Shown: positions 1 to 9,493, counted from the first letter of the stretch. The stretch: 64,000 bases of DNA from Arenibacter troitsensis (GCF_900177645.1 NZ_FXAO01000007.1:159716-223715); one strand, 5' to 3'. Program-made: numbers and translations. The notes: generated from the letters alone by a model not told the origin.

Positions 1-11
1 CAGGTCCTATG

Positions 12-761
12 CTATCCAATTTCTTTTTCCACTTTCAATAGTTCTACTGTCCTTATGGTCGCAGCGGTAACCGATAGTGGCAGCACTAGAATTACACCAA
101 TTACCGGAATAAAAAGAAAGAACATAAAGACAATTCCGTTGCCTATGGCAATGCCTTTGTTCTTTCGAACAAAATTTAGACTTTCAGTGTATTTAAAATG
201 TCGCTCCAAGGTATAGTCCATATTGCCAAAACCGGCATAATAGGCCTGTATTAAAAATATAAGCACAGTTGAAACCAATCCGATTACCGGAATCAAACCA
301 ATTAACAAAATTGGGATGGTCAACAAAATTTCCATCATCAGGTTTCTTAGATTGATGCGGATGCCACGCCAAAGTTGTTCCGTGAAATTAGTATCTCTAT
401 GGTCTACGTGCGTTTTTCCTAATAAGTGGGCTTCTATTTTTTCTGAAACAGGGCTCATAAAGGGTGCTGAGAGCGCCATGACAATATGTTTGTACAGCAT
501 AAAGCCAAATGCAATTATTAGAAGCCCGCCAAAGATTTCGCTGATCAGAATCACTGTTTGCTTTCCCCAGTCCCAAGTCCACCATTGTGAAAGAAATCCG
601 CCAATATTGTCTGAAAGTCCATAAGCAGAGGTAAAAATTAAGACGGCGCTTACTACACTGATCAATATGGGAATCCAAAAATACCGCCAAAGCCCCAATT
701 GGGAAATGATTTTAAAGGTGCCAAAATAGGCCTTAATACCGCTCAGTATATCTTTGGTCAT
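12..761 (-). CDS. EI24/CysZ-like integral membrane protein
   Basis: A 249-residue membrane protein of the EI24 (CysZ-like) family. Hydrophobic segments lie near residues 26-47, 68-95, 140-172 and 208-235, with a polar stretch around 100-135. E. coli CysZ is linked to sulfate uptake, but the substrate of the Bacteroidota homologues is not settled, so no transport function is claimed. It follows hemE on the same strand after 173 bases, a position I recall for this family in flavobacterial heme clusters, so co-expression with the heme genes is plausible. The reading frame is complete, with its stop just inside the window edge. Confidence 0.8.
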   Translation of the reverse strand: MTKDILSGIKAYFGTFKIISQLGLWRYFWIPILISVVSAVLIFTSAYGLSDNIGGFLSQWWTWDWGKQTVILISEIFGGLLIIAFGFMLYKHIVMALSAPFMSPVSEKIEAHLLGKTHVDHRDTNFTEQLWRGIRINLRNLMMEILLTIPILLIGLIPVIGLVSTVLIFLIQAYYAGFGNMDYTLERHFKYTESLNFVRKNKGIAIGNGIVFMFFLFIPVIGVILVLPLSVTAATIRTVELLKVEKEIG

Positions 762-892
762 ACTTTTGGTTTTGCGTAAGCGATTGCAGTGACATCCTTT
801 TATTTTTTGGAATTCTGTGTGCTGTGCCGTTTGTTTTTTAGATAATCAAGGCAACAGTTCCATAAAAATAAAAGATATAACGGAAAGCGCGA

Positions 893-924
893 CCCTTTTT
901 TTCCGCTTTTCAAGGAAAAAAGGG
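893..924 (-). other. A/T-rich hairpin directly after hemE
   Basis: Eleven bases past the hemE stop the sequence forms a stem of CCCTTTTTTTCC with GGAAAAAAGGG around a 9-base loop. There is no clean T-tract after it on the leftward strand, so it may be a 3' end stabiliser or attenuator rather than a strong terminator before the membrane gene downstream. Confidence 0.45.
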
Positions 925-934
925 ATACGCCCTT

Positions 935-1966
935 CTAATTCTGTCGGTACTCCTTTACCGCATCTACAAAAGCTTTGGCGTTGTCCAGGGGTACATTGGG
1001 CAAAATACCGTGACCTAGGTTGACTACATATTTATCCTTTCCAAATTCATTGATCATTTGGGTGACCATTTTTTTGATTACCGCTGGGGGCGATAGCAAT
1101 CTTGCAGGATCAAAATTACCCTGAAGGGTTATATTGCCCCCAGAAAGGTAGCGTGCATTTCTTGCAGAACAGGTCCAGTCCACTCCAAGGGCAGCAGCTC
1201 CAGATTTGGCCATATCGCCCAAGGCGAACCAGCATCCTTTACCAAAAACGATTACGGGAGCCTCGTCCTTAAGGGCATCTATAATCTGTTGTATATATTG
1301 GAACGAAAATTCTTGGTAATCCACTGGCGACAACATACCTCCCCAAGAATCGAAAACCTGAACGGCATTTACGCCTGCCTTTACTTTGGCTTTTAGATAG
1401 GCTATGGTTGTATCGGTGATTTTTTGAAGCAGTTGATGGGCCGCTACCGGATTGGTAAAACAAAACTCCTTGGCCTTATCAAAGGTCTTGCTGCCCTGTC
1501 CTTGCACCACATAGCAAAGAATGGTCCATGGGGAACCCGCAAATCCGATCAAGGGGATATCGTTATTCAACAGCTCCTTAGTGGCTTTTATGGCCTGCAT
1601 AACATAATCCAGTTCTACGTTTACGTCAGGGACTATAACTTCATCCACTCCTTTTTGATCGTGTACAGGGTTTGGAAGATAGGGCCCAAAATTGGGTTTC
1701 ATTTGTACCTCTATATTCATGGCTTGGGGAATCACCAAAATATCGCTAAACAGAATAGCGGCATCCATACCATACCTGCGTATGGGCTGTACCGTAATTT
1801 CACTGGCCAGTTCAGGGGTCCTACAACGGGTAAAGAAGTCATATTTCTCCCGAATGGCCATAAATTCCGGTAAATATCTTCCTGCTTGGCGCATCATCCA
1901 AACTGGGGGACGCTCTACGGTTTCTCCTTTTAATGCTCTTAAGAATAAATCGTTTTTAATACTCAT
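935..1966 (-). CDS. hemE: Uroporphyrinogen decarboxylase HemE
   Basis: Cytoplasmic enzyme (343 residues, normal length) that removes four carboxyl groups from uroporphyrinogen III to give coproporphyrinogen III. The family signature [10 protein letters not shown] lies at residues 25-34, and the conserved GFAGSPWT and HGILPN segments are present. It is the fourth gene of the leftward hemA-hemC-hemD-hemE run, 84 bases after hemD, so a shared transcript from the hemA promoter is likely. Assignment is very secure. Confidence 0.97.
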   Translation of the reverse strand: MSIKNDLFLRALKGETVERPPVWMMRQAGRYLPEFMAIREKYDFFTRCRTPELASEITVQPIRRYGMDAAILFSDILVIPQAMNIEVQMKPNFGPYLPNPVHDQKGVDEVIVPDVNVELDYVMQAIKATKELLNNDIPLIGFAGSPWTILCYVVQGQGSKTFDKAKEFCFTNPVAAHQLLQKITDTTIAYLKAKVKAGVNAVQVFDSWGGMLSPVDYQEFSFQYIQQIIDALKDEAPVIVFGKGCWFALGDMAKSGAAALGVDWTCSARNARYLSGGNITLQGNFDPARLLSPPAVIKKMVTQMINEFGKDKYVVNLGHGILPNVPLDNAKAFVDAVKEYRQN

Positions 1967-2050
1967 AGTTTATAGCTGTATTATTGCCTAATTAGTTCAT
2001 CGCATTCCCAACAATCAATTCGGCAGGGATGTCCGTTAAAGAGGCCATAT

Positions 2051-2728
2051 TTAGTTCATTATTGTATTTCTATATTCTACCACCTTATCCAAGACACTTT
2101 CTATTGTAGGTTTTTCAGCAATGATAATCCTTTTGCTGTGCTTTTGCGCTTCGGTGGCGGTGGTGGTGCCAATGCAAAAAGCAACGCTATTTCTTATTGT
2201 ATTCCGGGCTATAAAGCTAGCTATACCGCTGGGGCTAAAAAACAATACGCCATCAAAATCGGAGGTAAAGGTAATGGGATTTGGACTATTTTGATATACT
2301 ATCTGTTCCTTAAAGACTACTTTATGTTTTGTTAGCCATGAGGGAATTTCATTCCGTCTTTTATCACCGCACAGGAATAAAAAAGATTCAGTTGGGTATT
2401 TATTTACCAATATCTTCGCCAATTCTGCTCCATAATGTGTCATTTCCATGACATTTATGGCATTTAATTCTAAAAGCGACTTTGTTTTTTCACCGACGCA
2501 AAAGGCTGTGTATTTATTGGTTGCAAGGTTTTGGGCCCCTACCATCTGTAGAAAAGCCTTTACGGTATTCTGGCTGGTGAAAATGATATTTTGGAAATTC
2601 TGGTCTATTTGGGTGGTTAGGTAGTCTATCTTGATGGCGTCATAATCTTCAACCGTGATGTTGGCCTTGGTTAGAATGGACTTTTGGGAGGAAGTCAGAA
2701 TTTTGGTGGATAGAATGGTCATGCTCAT
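2051..2728 (-). CDS. hemD: Uroporphyrinogen-III synthase HemD
   Basis: A 225-residue protein with the two-lobed HemD fold pattern, which cyclises hydroxymethylbilane and inverts ring D to give uroporphyrinogen III. HemD is poorly conserved. The assignment rests on the C-terminal segment with FFSPSGIASF (about residues 165-175) and the FCIGTTTATEA motif near 190, plus its place between hemC (31 bases upstream) and hemE. Length is slightly short of the usual 240-260 residues but complete at both ends. Confidence 0.9.
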   Translation of the reverse strand: MSMTILSTKILTSSQKSILTKANITVEDYDAIKIDYLTTQIDQNFQNIIFTSQNTVKAFLQMVGAQNLATNKYTAFCVGEKTKSLLELNAINVMEMTHYGAELAKILVNKYPTESFLFLCGDKRRNEIPSWLTKHKVVFKEQIVYQNSPNPITFTSDFDGVLFFSPSGIASFIARNTIRNSVAFCIGTTTATEAQKHSKRIIIAEKPTIESVLDKVVEYRNTIMN

Positions 2729-2759
2729 TGTACTTTGGGTTCTAGTTGCCGAGCAGGGG

Positions 2760-3671
2760 TTACCCCAGTTTCTTTTTTATCTTTATCATCATTTCCTTGC
2801 CTCCGTCATTTAAAATTTCCTGGGCGCACAATTTTCCGAAGTCGGTATAATTTTGGGGGGAAATTGATTTTGTGATGGATAATTTTTGTGTCCCGTCCAA
2901 GGACAACAAAATTCCTTCAAAATGGAGCCTGTCCTTGTCTATTTTGGCCAAGGCGCCTATGGGTGCGGTGCATCCGCCTTCCAATACCTGCAAAAATTCC
3001 CTTTCCACATGGGTGCATATATCTGTATCGGAATCGTTCAGCTGGCGAACTGCATCCGTTGAAAACGTATCGTTTTCCATACTAACAACTACCATAGCAC
3101 CTTGGGCCGGGGCCGGAACCATCCAATCCAAGTCTATATGGTTCTGGGGAAGTACTTCTATGCGTTCCAAACCTGCCTTTGCGAAAATAGCACCGTTCCA
3201 AGGATTGTCCTGAAGTTTTTGAAGTCGGGTGTTTACGTTGCCCCTAAGGTCTACCACCTTATGGGTAGGGTACTTATTTAACCACTGTGCCTGTCTACGT
3301 AAGCTTCCGGTGGCAATGGTACCGTTGGATTTTAAAAATTCCAAATCTTTATAGACCAAAATATCATGGGTATTGGCTCTTGGCAGAACAGCGCTTTGAA
3401 CAATTCCCTTGGGAAGACGGGTGGGCACATCTTTCATGGAATGTACGGCAATGTCAACGGTGCCATTGATCATGGCTATATCCAAGGTTTTGGTAAATAT
3501 TCCAGTGATGCCCAATTCGTATAAAGGCTTGTCCAAGAGTAGGTCCCCGGTAGATTTTACGGAAATTATTTCGGTTTTATAGCCAAGGGATTCCAATTGG
3601 TCCCGAACAGTATGTGCTTGCCAGAGGGCCAACTGACTATCACGGGTACCAATGCGTATTATTTTACTCAT
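2760..3671 (-). CDS. hemC: Hydroxymethylbilane synthase HemC
   Basis: Porphobilinogen deaminase of 303 residues that polymerises four porphobilinogen units. Visible hallmarks are the N-terminal RIGTRDSQLALWQA, the HSMKDVPT motif with catalytic Asp81, the SLRR segment at 123-126, and Cys234 in EGGCTAPIGA, which carries the dipyrromethane cofactor. Its start overlaps the hemA stop by four bases, indicating translational coupling. Secure. Confidence 0.97.
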   Translation of the reverse strand: MSKIIRIGTRDSQLALWQAHTVRDQLESLGYKTEIISVKSTGDLLLDKPLYELGITGIFTKTLDIAMINGTVDIAVHSMKDVPTRLPKGIVQSAVLPRANTHDILVYKDLEFLKSNGTIATGSLRRQAQWLNKYPTHKVVDLRGNVNTRLQKLQDNPWNGAIFAKAGLERIEVLPQNHIDLDWMVPAPAQGAMVVVSMENDTFSTDAVRQLNDSDTDICTHVEREFLQVLEGGCTAPIGALAKIDKDRLHFEGILLSLDGTQKLSITKSISPQNYTDFGKLCAQEILNDGGKEMMIKIKKKLG

Positions 3672-4924
3672 TTAGTCTCCAATTCTAGTTGAAAAACTCG
3701 TTGTATAAGCTCTAAACTGGTATCGGAATCTATTTCGGTATCTTTAAGGTGATTGGCGAATTGTTTGGTGATTTTCTGAATGATTCGCTCGGAGATAATA
3801 TCGGCCTGTACGGAATTGAAATCTACAAGTTTCTTGCTTTGGAAATCCAATTCCTCATCCTTCATGGTCTTCAATTTCTTCTTAAGCGCCTTGATTACGG
3901 GAGCAAACTTTCTAGTTTCCAACCATTTTATAAATTCGTCCTTTACTTCTTCAATAATTGCTTCGGCCTGGGGTACGGATTCCTTCCTTTTCTCCAAGGT
4001 ATCATCCGTCATTTGGGATAGATGATCTAGATGGATTACGGTAACATTCTCCAAATCCGTTACATTGTCGGATACATTTTTTGGAATGGAAAGATCCAAG
4101 ATCAGCAAAGGCTTCTTGGTGTAGATCAATTCTTTGGAAATAGTGGGCGAGTGCGCACCGGTAGCTACGATAAGCACGTCGGTGTTTCTGATTTCGGTCT
4201 GTAAGTCCCCGTAATTTTTGACTATCAGATTAAATTTACCTGCTATTCGCTCAGCTTTGTCCTTGGTACGGTTGATAAGGGTGATGTGCGAATTTTTGGT
4301 ATGCTTGATTAAATTTTCACAGGTATTTCTACCTATTTTTCCCGTACCGAACAACAATATGTTTTTTTCGGATATGTCGGGAATGTTATTTATGATATAC
4401 TGTACCGAGGCAAAGGCTACCGATGTGGCGCCTGAAGAAATATCGGTTTCGTTTTTTATTCTTTTGCTGGCTTGGATTACGGAATTGCACAAACGCTCCA
4501 GGAATGGATTGGCCATTTGCTGCTTTTTTGAACGATTGAAGCTCTGACGTAATTGACTAATAATTTCAAAATCGCCTAAAATTTGACTATCCAATCCAGT
4601 ACCCATCCTGAATAGATGATTAATGGAGTCGTTATTCTTATACACATAGGCTACCTCCTGGAACTCCTCTACGGTGCCATGAGTATTATCGCACAATAAT
4701 TTTATTAACTGGTAGGGGTGCTGTGCAAATCCATGCAATTCGGTACGGTTACAGGTAGAAGTTACCAAGAGACCGTCCAGGCCTATCAGTTTGGCCTGTT
4801 CCAGTATGCGTTCTATGGCATGCTCATCCAGGCTAAATTTACCACGCACTTCGGCATCCGCCTTTTTGTAGTTAAGGCCAATGGTATAAAATGAATTATG
4901 TTTGGAAATATGATAATCTTTCAT
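3668..4924 (-). CDS. hemA: Glutamyl-tRNA reductase HemA
   Basis: First committed enzyme of C5-pathway heme synthesis, reducing glutamyl-tRNA(Glu) to glutamate-1-semialdehyde with NADPH. From the ATG at 4924 it has 418 residues. The catalytic Cys58 sits in TSTCNRTELHGF, followed by an NADP-binding domain (LLFGTGKIGRNTCENL) and a C-terminal dimerisation helix. A GTG at 4945 would add seven residues, but a -7 like element (4945-4952) overlaps it, so the ATG is preferred. It heads the leftward heme operon and is divergent from an AraC-type gene, a candidate regulator. Confidence 0.96.
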   Translation of the reverse strand: MKDYHISKHNSFYTIGLNYKKADAEVRGKFSLDEHAIERILEQAKLIGLDGLLVTSTCNRTELHGFAQHPYQLIKLLCDNTHGTVEEFQEVAYVYKNNDSINHLFRMGTGLDSQILGDFEIISQLRQSFNRSKKQQMANPFLERLCNSVIQASKRIKNETDISSGATSVAFASVQYIINNIPDISEKNILLFGTGKIGRNTCENLIKHTKNSHITLINRTKDKAERIAGKFNLIVKNYGDLQTEIRNTDVLIVATGAHSPTISKELIYTKKPLLILDLSIPKNVSDNVTDLENVTVIHLDHLSQMTDDTLEKRKESVPQAEAIIEEVKDEFIKWLETRKFAPVIKALKKKLKTMKDEELDFQSKKLVDFNSVQADIISERIIQKITKQFANHLKDTEIDSDTSLELIQRVFQLELETK

Positions 4925-4944
4925 ATGTACTCTTGAGAGCGCCA

Positions 4945-4952
4945 CAAAAATA
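4945..4952 (-). promoter_or_regulatory. Candidate -7 element of the hemA operon
   Basis: On the leftward strand the bases read TATTTTTG, matching the Bacteroidota -7 consensus TAnnTTTG. It lies 20 bases before the hemA ATG at 4924 and excludes the upstream GTG as the main start. Confidence 0.5.
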
Positions 4953-5128
4953 AGGGCATCAAACTTATAAAAATAACGCTAGAGGAACAATTAGTATCGT
5001 TTGTGGTTTTTTTACGCTGTTTTAGGTGTTAAAACTCTGGAAATAGTATATTTTAGCAGTGTTAAGGGAATTCTTGTCAATTGTAATTTAGAACGTTTCT
5101 AAATAGATATATTTAATTTAATGTCGAC

Positions 5129-6019
5129 ATGGAGGAAGAAAATATCGCTCAAGGGTCATTCGAGGAAGTGTTAATTGAAGACGGGTTCTACGTATTAAAA
5201 ATCCAAAACGATGGTATTCATAACCAGACGGTTACCCGGGAAATTGACAGTTCCTTTATTCAGTTTCATTTCTGTCTGAAGGGCAGTGCCAAGTTTGTAT
5301 TTAATGAAGGAAGGTATGTTCTGGAGGTCAATGAGGATAACTCCCTCCTCCTGTACAATACCCAGGTAGATTTACCGCTAAATTTGGTTTTGAATGCCAA
5401 TTCCTGGATGGTCTCTATAATAATGACCATCCGGAAATTCCATTCCCTATTTTCCAAGGAGGCCGATTATATACCTTTTTTAAGTCCGGATAACAAAGAT
5501 AAAAAGTACTATTCGCAAGAGGCCGTATCCCCTGCCATAGCAGTTGTTTTGAGTCAGGTAATGAATTATAACCTTCATCGTTCCATAAAGGGGCTGTATA
5601 TAAAGGGGAAGGTATATGAATTAATTTCACTCTATTTTAATAAGAGTCAGGATGCCGATGTGGAACAATGCCCTTTTTTAGTGGACGAGGATAACGTTAA
5701 ACGCATTAGGAAGGCCAAGGAAATAATTATTTCTAGAATGGCAGAACCACCTAGTTTACAGGACCTATCGGAAGAAATTGGGCTTAGCCTTAAGAAGTTG
5801 AAGGAAGGATTTAAGCAGATATATGGGGATTCTGTATATAGTTTTTTATTCGATTACAAAATGGAATATGCCCGTAAAATGTTGGAATCGGGCAAACACA
5901 ATGTAAATGAGGTTGGACTAAAGGTGGGTTATAGCACTTCAAGTCATTTTATTGCGGCCTTCAAGAAAAAGTACAGTACCACACCAAAAAAATACCTCAT
6001 GTCACTGGCCAGCGGATAG
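5129..6019 (+). CDS. AraC-family transcriptional regulator
   Basis: A 296-residue regulator with an N-terminal cupin-like sensor region (about 1-170) and a C-terminal AraC double helix-turn-helix (about 205-293, with LSEEIGLSLKKLKEGFKQIY and the signature GYSTSSHFIAAFKKKYSTTP). It is transcribed away from hemA with 204 bases between starts. That arrangement suggests it acts on this intergenic region, though direct control of hemA is an inference. The ligand is unknown; heme, a porphyrin or iron status would fit the setting. Confidence 0.88.
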   Translation: MEEENIAQGSFEEVLIEDGFYVLKIQNDGIHNQTVTREIDSSFIQFHFCLKGSAKFVFNEGRYVLEVNEDNSLLLYNTQVDLPLNLVLNANSWMVSIIMTIRKFHSLFSKEADYIPFLSPDNKDKKYYSQEAVSPAIAVVLSQVMNYNLHRSIKGLYIKGKVYELISLYFNKSQDADVEQCPFLVDEDNVKRIRKAKEIIISRMAEPPSLQDLSEEIGLSLKKLKEGFKQIYGDSVYSFLFDYKMEYARKMLESGKHNVNEVGLKVGYSTSSHFIAAFKKKYSTTPKKYLMSLASG

Positions 6020-6237
6020 GTTGTATTGATGTTCGGTTTATTTTTTTCAGAATATTATTGGTTTTTTGATTTTGTGCCGTTCCCTCTGCTGCCTTTAAAG
6101 TTGGGGATTTTTATTTCTAACAAGAAGGAGTATAATTGTGAGAACTCTGGTATATTTTGGAAATAATGATAAATTTTGTGTTTTGTTGCCTTAAATTTTA
6201 GATATTTAGAACTTCAAATTGATAATCGAAAATTTTT

Positions 6238-7047
6238 ATGCGCTTATTTAGATGTACTATTGCTTTGATTGCGCTAGTAACGGTGATTGGATGCGGTAGC
6301 ACCAAAATACAGGAGGAAGTGACGCTAAACCCAAACCTTCACAATACGCCTGTTCAAATTCCAGAAAAAATAATATCTGCCAATGTATTGGCCAAAGATA
6401 GGGTTTTGGTTTTTTCCAAAACCAATGGTTTTCGCCATAAATCCATTGAAAAAGGGGTAGCTACCTTCGTAAAATTGGGCGTTGCCAATAATTTTGCCGT
6501 TTCCCATACCGAGGATTCCCTTCAATTTAATAGCGAAAATCTGAAAAAGTTTAAATTGGTGGTTTTTTTAAGCACTACTATGGACGTTTTGGGAGACGAG
6601 CAACAAGCGGCTTTTGAAAAATATATACAAGACGGCGGAAGTTTTATGGGGGTTCATGCTGCGGCGGATACAGAATATGAATGGCCTTGGTATAACAAAT
6701 TGGTTGGGGCCTATTTTTTAAGTCACCCCAAACAACAAACGGCTACAATAAACGTAGTGGACCATAACCATCCAGCAACCAAACACTTGGCCGATATCTG
6801 GACCCATTTTGATGAATGGTACAATTACAAAAATATTAATCCAGACGTTAATGTACTCATGAAACTGGATGAAAGCTCATATGAAGGAGGTAAAAATGGT
6901 GATAACCACCCTATTGCCTGGTACCATGAGTATGATGGCGGACGCGCCTTTTACACTGGCTTGGGACATACGGAGGAAGCTTTTGACGACCTTAATTTCC
7001 GTCAGCATTTGGTGGGCGGAATCGAATATTGCCTGAAGAGGAATTAA
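6238..7047 (+). CDS. ThuA-like domain lipoprotein
   Basis: An exported 269-residue protein with a lipoprotein signal (lipobox VIGC, Cys19) followed by a ThuA-like glutamine-amidotransferase-fold domain from about residue 50 to 265. Family landmarks seen are VLVFSKTNGFRHKSIE, GGSFMGVHAAADTEYEWPWY and the C-terminal GRAFYTGLGHTEEAF. Rhizobial ThuA takes part in trehalose/sucrose catabolism through 3-keto-disaccharides. In Bacteroidota such lipoproteins often accompany sugar oxidoreductases and DUF1080 proteins, both of which occur elsewhere in this window. The exact reaction is unknown. Confidence 0.88.
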   Translation: MRLFRCTIALIALVTVIGCGSTKIQEEVTLNPNLHNTPVQIPEKIISANVLAKDRVLVFSKTNGFRHKSIEKGVATFVKLGVANNFAVSHTEDSLQFNSENLKKFKLVVFLSTTMDVLGDEQQAAFEKYIQDGGSFMGVHAAADTEYEWPWYNKLVGAYFLSHPKQQTATINVVDHNHPATKHLADIWTHFDEWYNYKNINPDVNVLMKLDESSYEGGKNGDNHPIAWYHEYDGGRAFYTGLGHTEEAFDDLNFRQHLVGGIEYCLKRN

Positions 7048-7118
7048 CCCATAGGCATGTACTAAACAAAGTTGACTGCCAATACTTTGTAATTTTAATA
7101 ACCACCAACCTTTACTGT

Positions 7119-7203
7119 AGTCCTGCAAGGTTCTATCGACATCCAATCAACCAATACTAAAATTTATTTAGTGTGTCGGTAACAATCTCGCAGGACTTTT
7201 TTT
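7119..7203 (+). terminator. Large-loop terminator-like structure after the ThuA gene
   Basis: Eight-base stem AGTCCTGC (7119-7126) with GCAGGACT (7190-7197) followed by a T-run, with a nested CGACA/TGTCG pairing (7137-7141 with 7174-7178). The loop is unusually long for a simple intrinsic terminator, so it could be the 3' end of a structured RNA. Confidence 0.45.
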
Positions 7204-7527
7204 ATTTAATTCTATCTGGACCCTTTTTAATGTATGATTTTAGTTGCAGGGCATATGCCAATATAACATCCAAGCTGTTGAATATGCCGCCCAATGTGGT
7301 TTAAATTATATATTTATGGTAGTTAAATCTGTAGTATTTTAGGCCATAGATCAATTCTGAATTAAACTGTTTGGTCGGTTAGTTCTGTTTTAGGGCAATC
7401 AAACGATAAAATAGTCGTATTTCATAGATATTGTGGCGTTTTTTATCGAAGTATTATGTCTTATCGAGATGTCCGGACTTAACGGGAACCGACCAGTGGG
7501 TTGGATTGCCCAATTGTACTGTGTACT

Positions 7528-7609
7528 GGTGTGAGGGATAGCAGCGAAAAGCCCACAGGCCAGTAGCCGAGGACTTGAAGCGGAAAGCCCGGCCCGATAG
7601 GGACACACC
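7528..7609 (+). ncRNA. Probable structured noncoding RNA
   Basis: A GC-rich island in an AT-rich gap. It is closed by GGTGTG (7528-7533) and CACACC (7604-7609), with internal GGCC/GGCC pairing (7558-7561 with 7591-7594) and purine-rich loops such as AGGGATAGCAGCG and GAAGCGGAAAGCCC. The wording of these loops resembles a structured RNA that I recall as common in Flavobacteriia genomes (possibly the flavo-1 motif), but I cannot match it to a model here. Open frames crossing it are short and lack coding character. The strand is inferred from the motif reading. Confidence 0.5.
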
Positions 7610-7737
7610 CAAATACTTTACTTACAAACTGGGATTTGCATGTCCCGTAGCTTGCCCGAAATGTTAGCGGTGGCATTCTTCCGCTGTCTGGTGGGCATAC
7701 ATTTGTCCACAGAAAGGCATGTCCTTGGGTATTTGAA

Positions 7738-7911
7738 TTAATGGTTAAAATTGTAGCAGTTTTTGATACAATCTGCCAGATAATCTTGCTTTAGGTGTGT
7801 TACCTTGCTATTGGTCCGAAGCGTAAACGAAATATTTTGTCCGCCAAAATTGGTCTTGTAAATTTTCCAAATAACTTGATTTGGCTTCAAGGTGCTATTA
7901 GCCAAAAATTT
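7738..7911 (-). pseudogene. Decayed coding fragment (57 codons), unknown family
   Basis: The leftward strand stays open for 57 codons and ends in a stop, with protein-like composition (KPNQVIWKIYKTNFGGQN, then NSKVTHLKQDYLADCIKNCY). No start codon or intact upstream part exists: a stop lies directly before it. The last 25 residues are clearly related to a second fragment at about 9494-9580, so this looks like the C-terminal relic of a duplicated gene. Family not recognised. Confidence 0.45.
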
Positions 7912-7950
7912 TTATATTGAACAAGCTCTGAAGTATACAAATCCATTCCT

Positions 7951-8733
7951 ATGAAATTATCGCCTGTATTTTTATTCCTATTCGTTATAGGATTTGCCCT
8001 TGCACAACGCCCGGCCCAGGGACCTATGTCCAAAAAACGGTTTAATCCTGAAAAGCATGGTTATAAATTAGTGTGGGAAGATCAATTTAAGGGTAAAACT
8101 TTGGATACTTCTAAATGGGCAGTAAGAGGAGTGGGGCCTAGGGCCATAGCCTTTGTATCCGAGGAGGCTGTAAAAGTTGAAAATGGATATTTAAAATTAT
8201 ACGCCCTTAAAAAAGGAGATTCCCTTTTGGGCAGTGCCGTGGGTACCCAAGGTAAGTTTATGTCCAAATATGGTTATTATGAATGTAGGGCCAAATTACA
8301 GAAATCGCAGGGGGTATGGGCCGCATTTTGGCTGCAGTCGCCACAGATTAGCCAGGGGGAAGATCCGTCCAAATTTGGGGCTGAAATAGATATAATGGAG
8401 TTTTTTAAAAAATTGGGTACCGATAATGTATCCCATAATGTACATTGGGCCTACGGACCCAATCAACAATCTACGAAGGGAATGCAGAGTTACCGTAGAG
8501 GCGTAAGTTTAGGGTTTCATACTTTTGGATTGGAATGGTTTCCGGACAAATATATTTTTTATGTGGATGGTTATAAGTATTATGAGGTTACGGACGGTAT
8601 ATCCAATATAGAGGAGTATATGATTTTGAGTATGGAATATCCCAGCAACAAGGAAGAGATCTTAAAAACCATTTTCCCAGATGTTTTTATGGTCGACTAT
8701 GTTAAGGTTTACCAAAAGAAGGAAGGATATTAA
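7951..8733 (+). CDS. Glycoside hydrolase family 16 protein
   Basis: A secreted 260-residue beta-glycanase-like enzyme. A signal peptide covers residues 1-18 (FLFLFVIGFALAQ), and the GH16 fold extends from about 35 to 256. The catalytic motif EIDIME has nucleophile Glu145, Asp147 and acid/base Glu150, in the ExDxxE form of bulge-type GH16 enzymes (laminarinase, agarase, porphyranase, carrageenase lineages). Conserved GVWAAFWLQ and the C-terminal VDYVKVYQ are present. There is no CBM or sorting domain, and the substrate cannot be read from sequence. No SusC/D pair lies nearby, so it is not in a classical PUL here. Confidence 0.93.
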   Translation: MKLSPVFLFLFVIGFALAQRPAQGPMSKKRFNPEKHGYKLVWEDQFKGKTLDTSKWAVRGVGPRAIAFVSEEAVKVENGYLKLYALKKGDSLLGSAVGTQGKFMSKYGYYECRAKLQKSQGVWAAFWLQSPQISQGEDPSKFGAEIDIMEFFKKLGTDNVSHNVHWAYGPNQQSTKGMQSYRRGVSLGFHTFGLEWFPDKYIFYVDGYKYYEVTDGISNIEEYMILSMEYPSNKEEILKTIFPDVFMVDYVKVYQKKEGY

Positions 8734-8804
8734 GCATGACCGAATAAGTTTAATTAAATTTGCAAATTAACATAACCCTAAGTTGGTAATATTAATAATA
8801 AGCC

Positions 8805-9251
8805 ATGAAAATAGCCCTTCTGCAAGAGTCCCATATAAACGCTGATCTTGAGCAACAGTTGGCAGGATTGTTCCGCCAGTTGAATGCCGACATAAAGCAG
8901 ATAAATCTTAAACAGGTGCTCGATCCGGAAAATCCTATTTGCCTGGTTTATTGTAAGGACGGTAACAAGGTGTTGGGAATGGCCTTAATGTGCACCTATA
9001 CCGTAATATCCGGTGTTAAAGGCTGGGTTGAGGATGTGGTGGTAGATGTGGAACACCGTGGAAAGGGCATAGGGAGGAAACTAATGGAAAAATTGGTAGA
9101 ATTGGGTAAGGATAAGGGCCTTACCGAAATCCTCCTTTTTAGCGCGGATAAGCGCATAGAAGCTATTAATCTATATAAAAGTTTGGGCTTTAAGGAAAAG
9201 GAAAGTCGCATTTATGTGCTTAAAACGGAAGCTCTGATTAAAAAGGACTAA
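8805..9251 (+). CDS. GNAT-family N-acetyltransferase
   Basis: A 148-residue cytoplasmic acetyl-CoA-dependent acetyltransferase. Motif A reads VEDVVVDVEHRGKGIGRKLM, with the pyrophosphate-binding RGKGIG at 85-90, and motif B lies in the EAINLYKSLGFKEKESRIY segment. The acceptor substrate is unknown. It lies 71 bases after the GH16 gene and both are bracketed by related decayed fragments, hinting that they arrived or were rearranged together. Confidence 0.9.
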   Translation: MKIALLQESHINADLEQQLAGLFRQLNADIKQINLKQVLDPENPICLVYCKDGNKVLGMALMCTYTVISGVKGWVEDVVVDVEHRGKGIGRKLMEKLVELGKDKGLTEILLFSADKRIEAINLYKSLGFKEKESRIYVLKTEALIKKD

Positions 9252-9267
9252 ACCTTTTAGCCATGCA

Positions 9268-9432
9268 TTAATGTTGCGGCCTTACCTTTTGCTGCAGCTG
9301 AAATGGAATATCGTCGATTTCCTTTGCACTTGCCGATTCTGCCCGCTCAATTGTGAAGTATCCTGCCATTTCTGGATGTAAATTGGAAACTGGCATGGCA
9401 AATTTTACAATTGGATAGGGTTGGCCAGCTAC
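9268..9432 (-). pseudogene. Gene remnant of 54 codons, family not recognised
   Basis: On the leftward strand 54 codons are open and end in TAA at 9268. The composition is strikingly protein-like (YPIVKFAMPVSNLHPEMAGY, then FTIERAESASAKEIDDIPFQ). The same frame upstream is broken by three stops within about 30 bases (for example TAA at 9433-9435), after the protein-like stretch LGKNLVYVGLER. This points to the C-terminal end of a decayed gene. A genuine 42-residue ORF starting at the internal Met is possible but has no visible ribosome binding site. Confidence 0.45.
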
Positions 9433-9493
9433 TTAAGCAGTTTTTTTTAATTTCCTTACCTCTCCAGTCCAACATATACAAGGTTTTTTCCTA

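Noticed and set aside
7399-7676. Overlapping leftward ORFs of 65-69 codons.
   Set aside because: They are mirror frames across the GC-rich structured RNA candidate.
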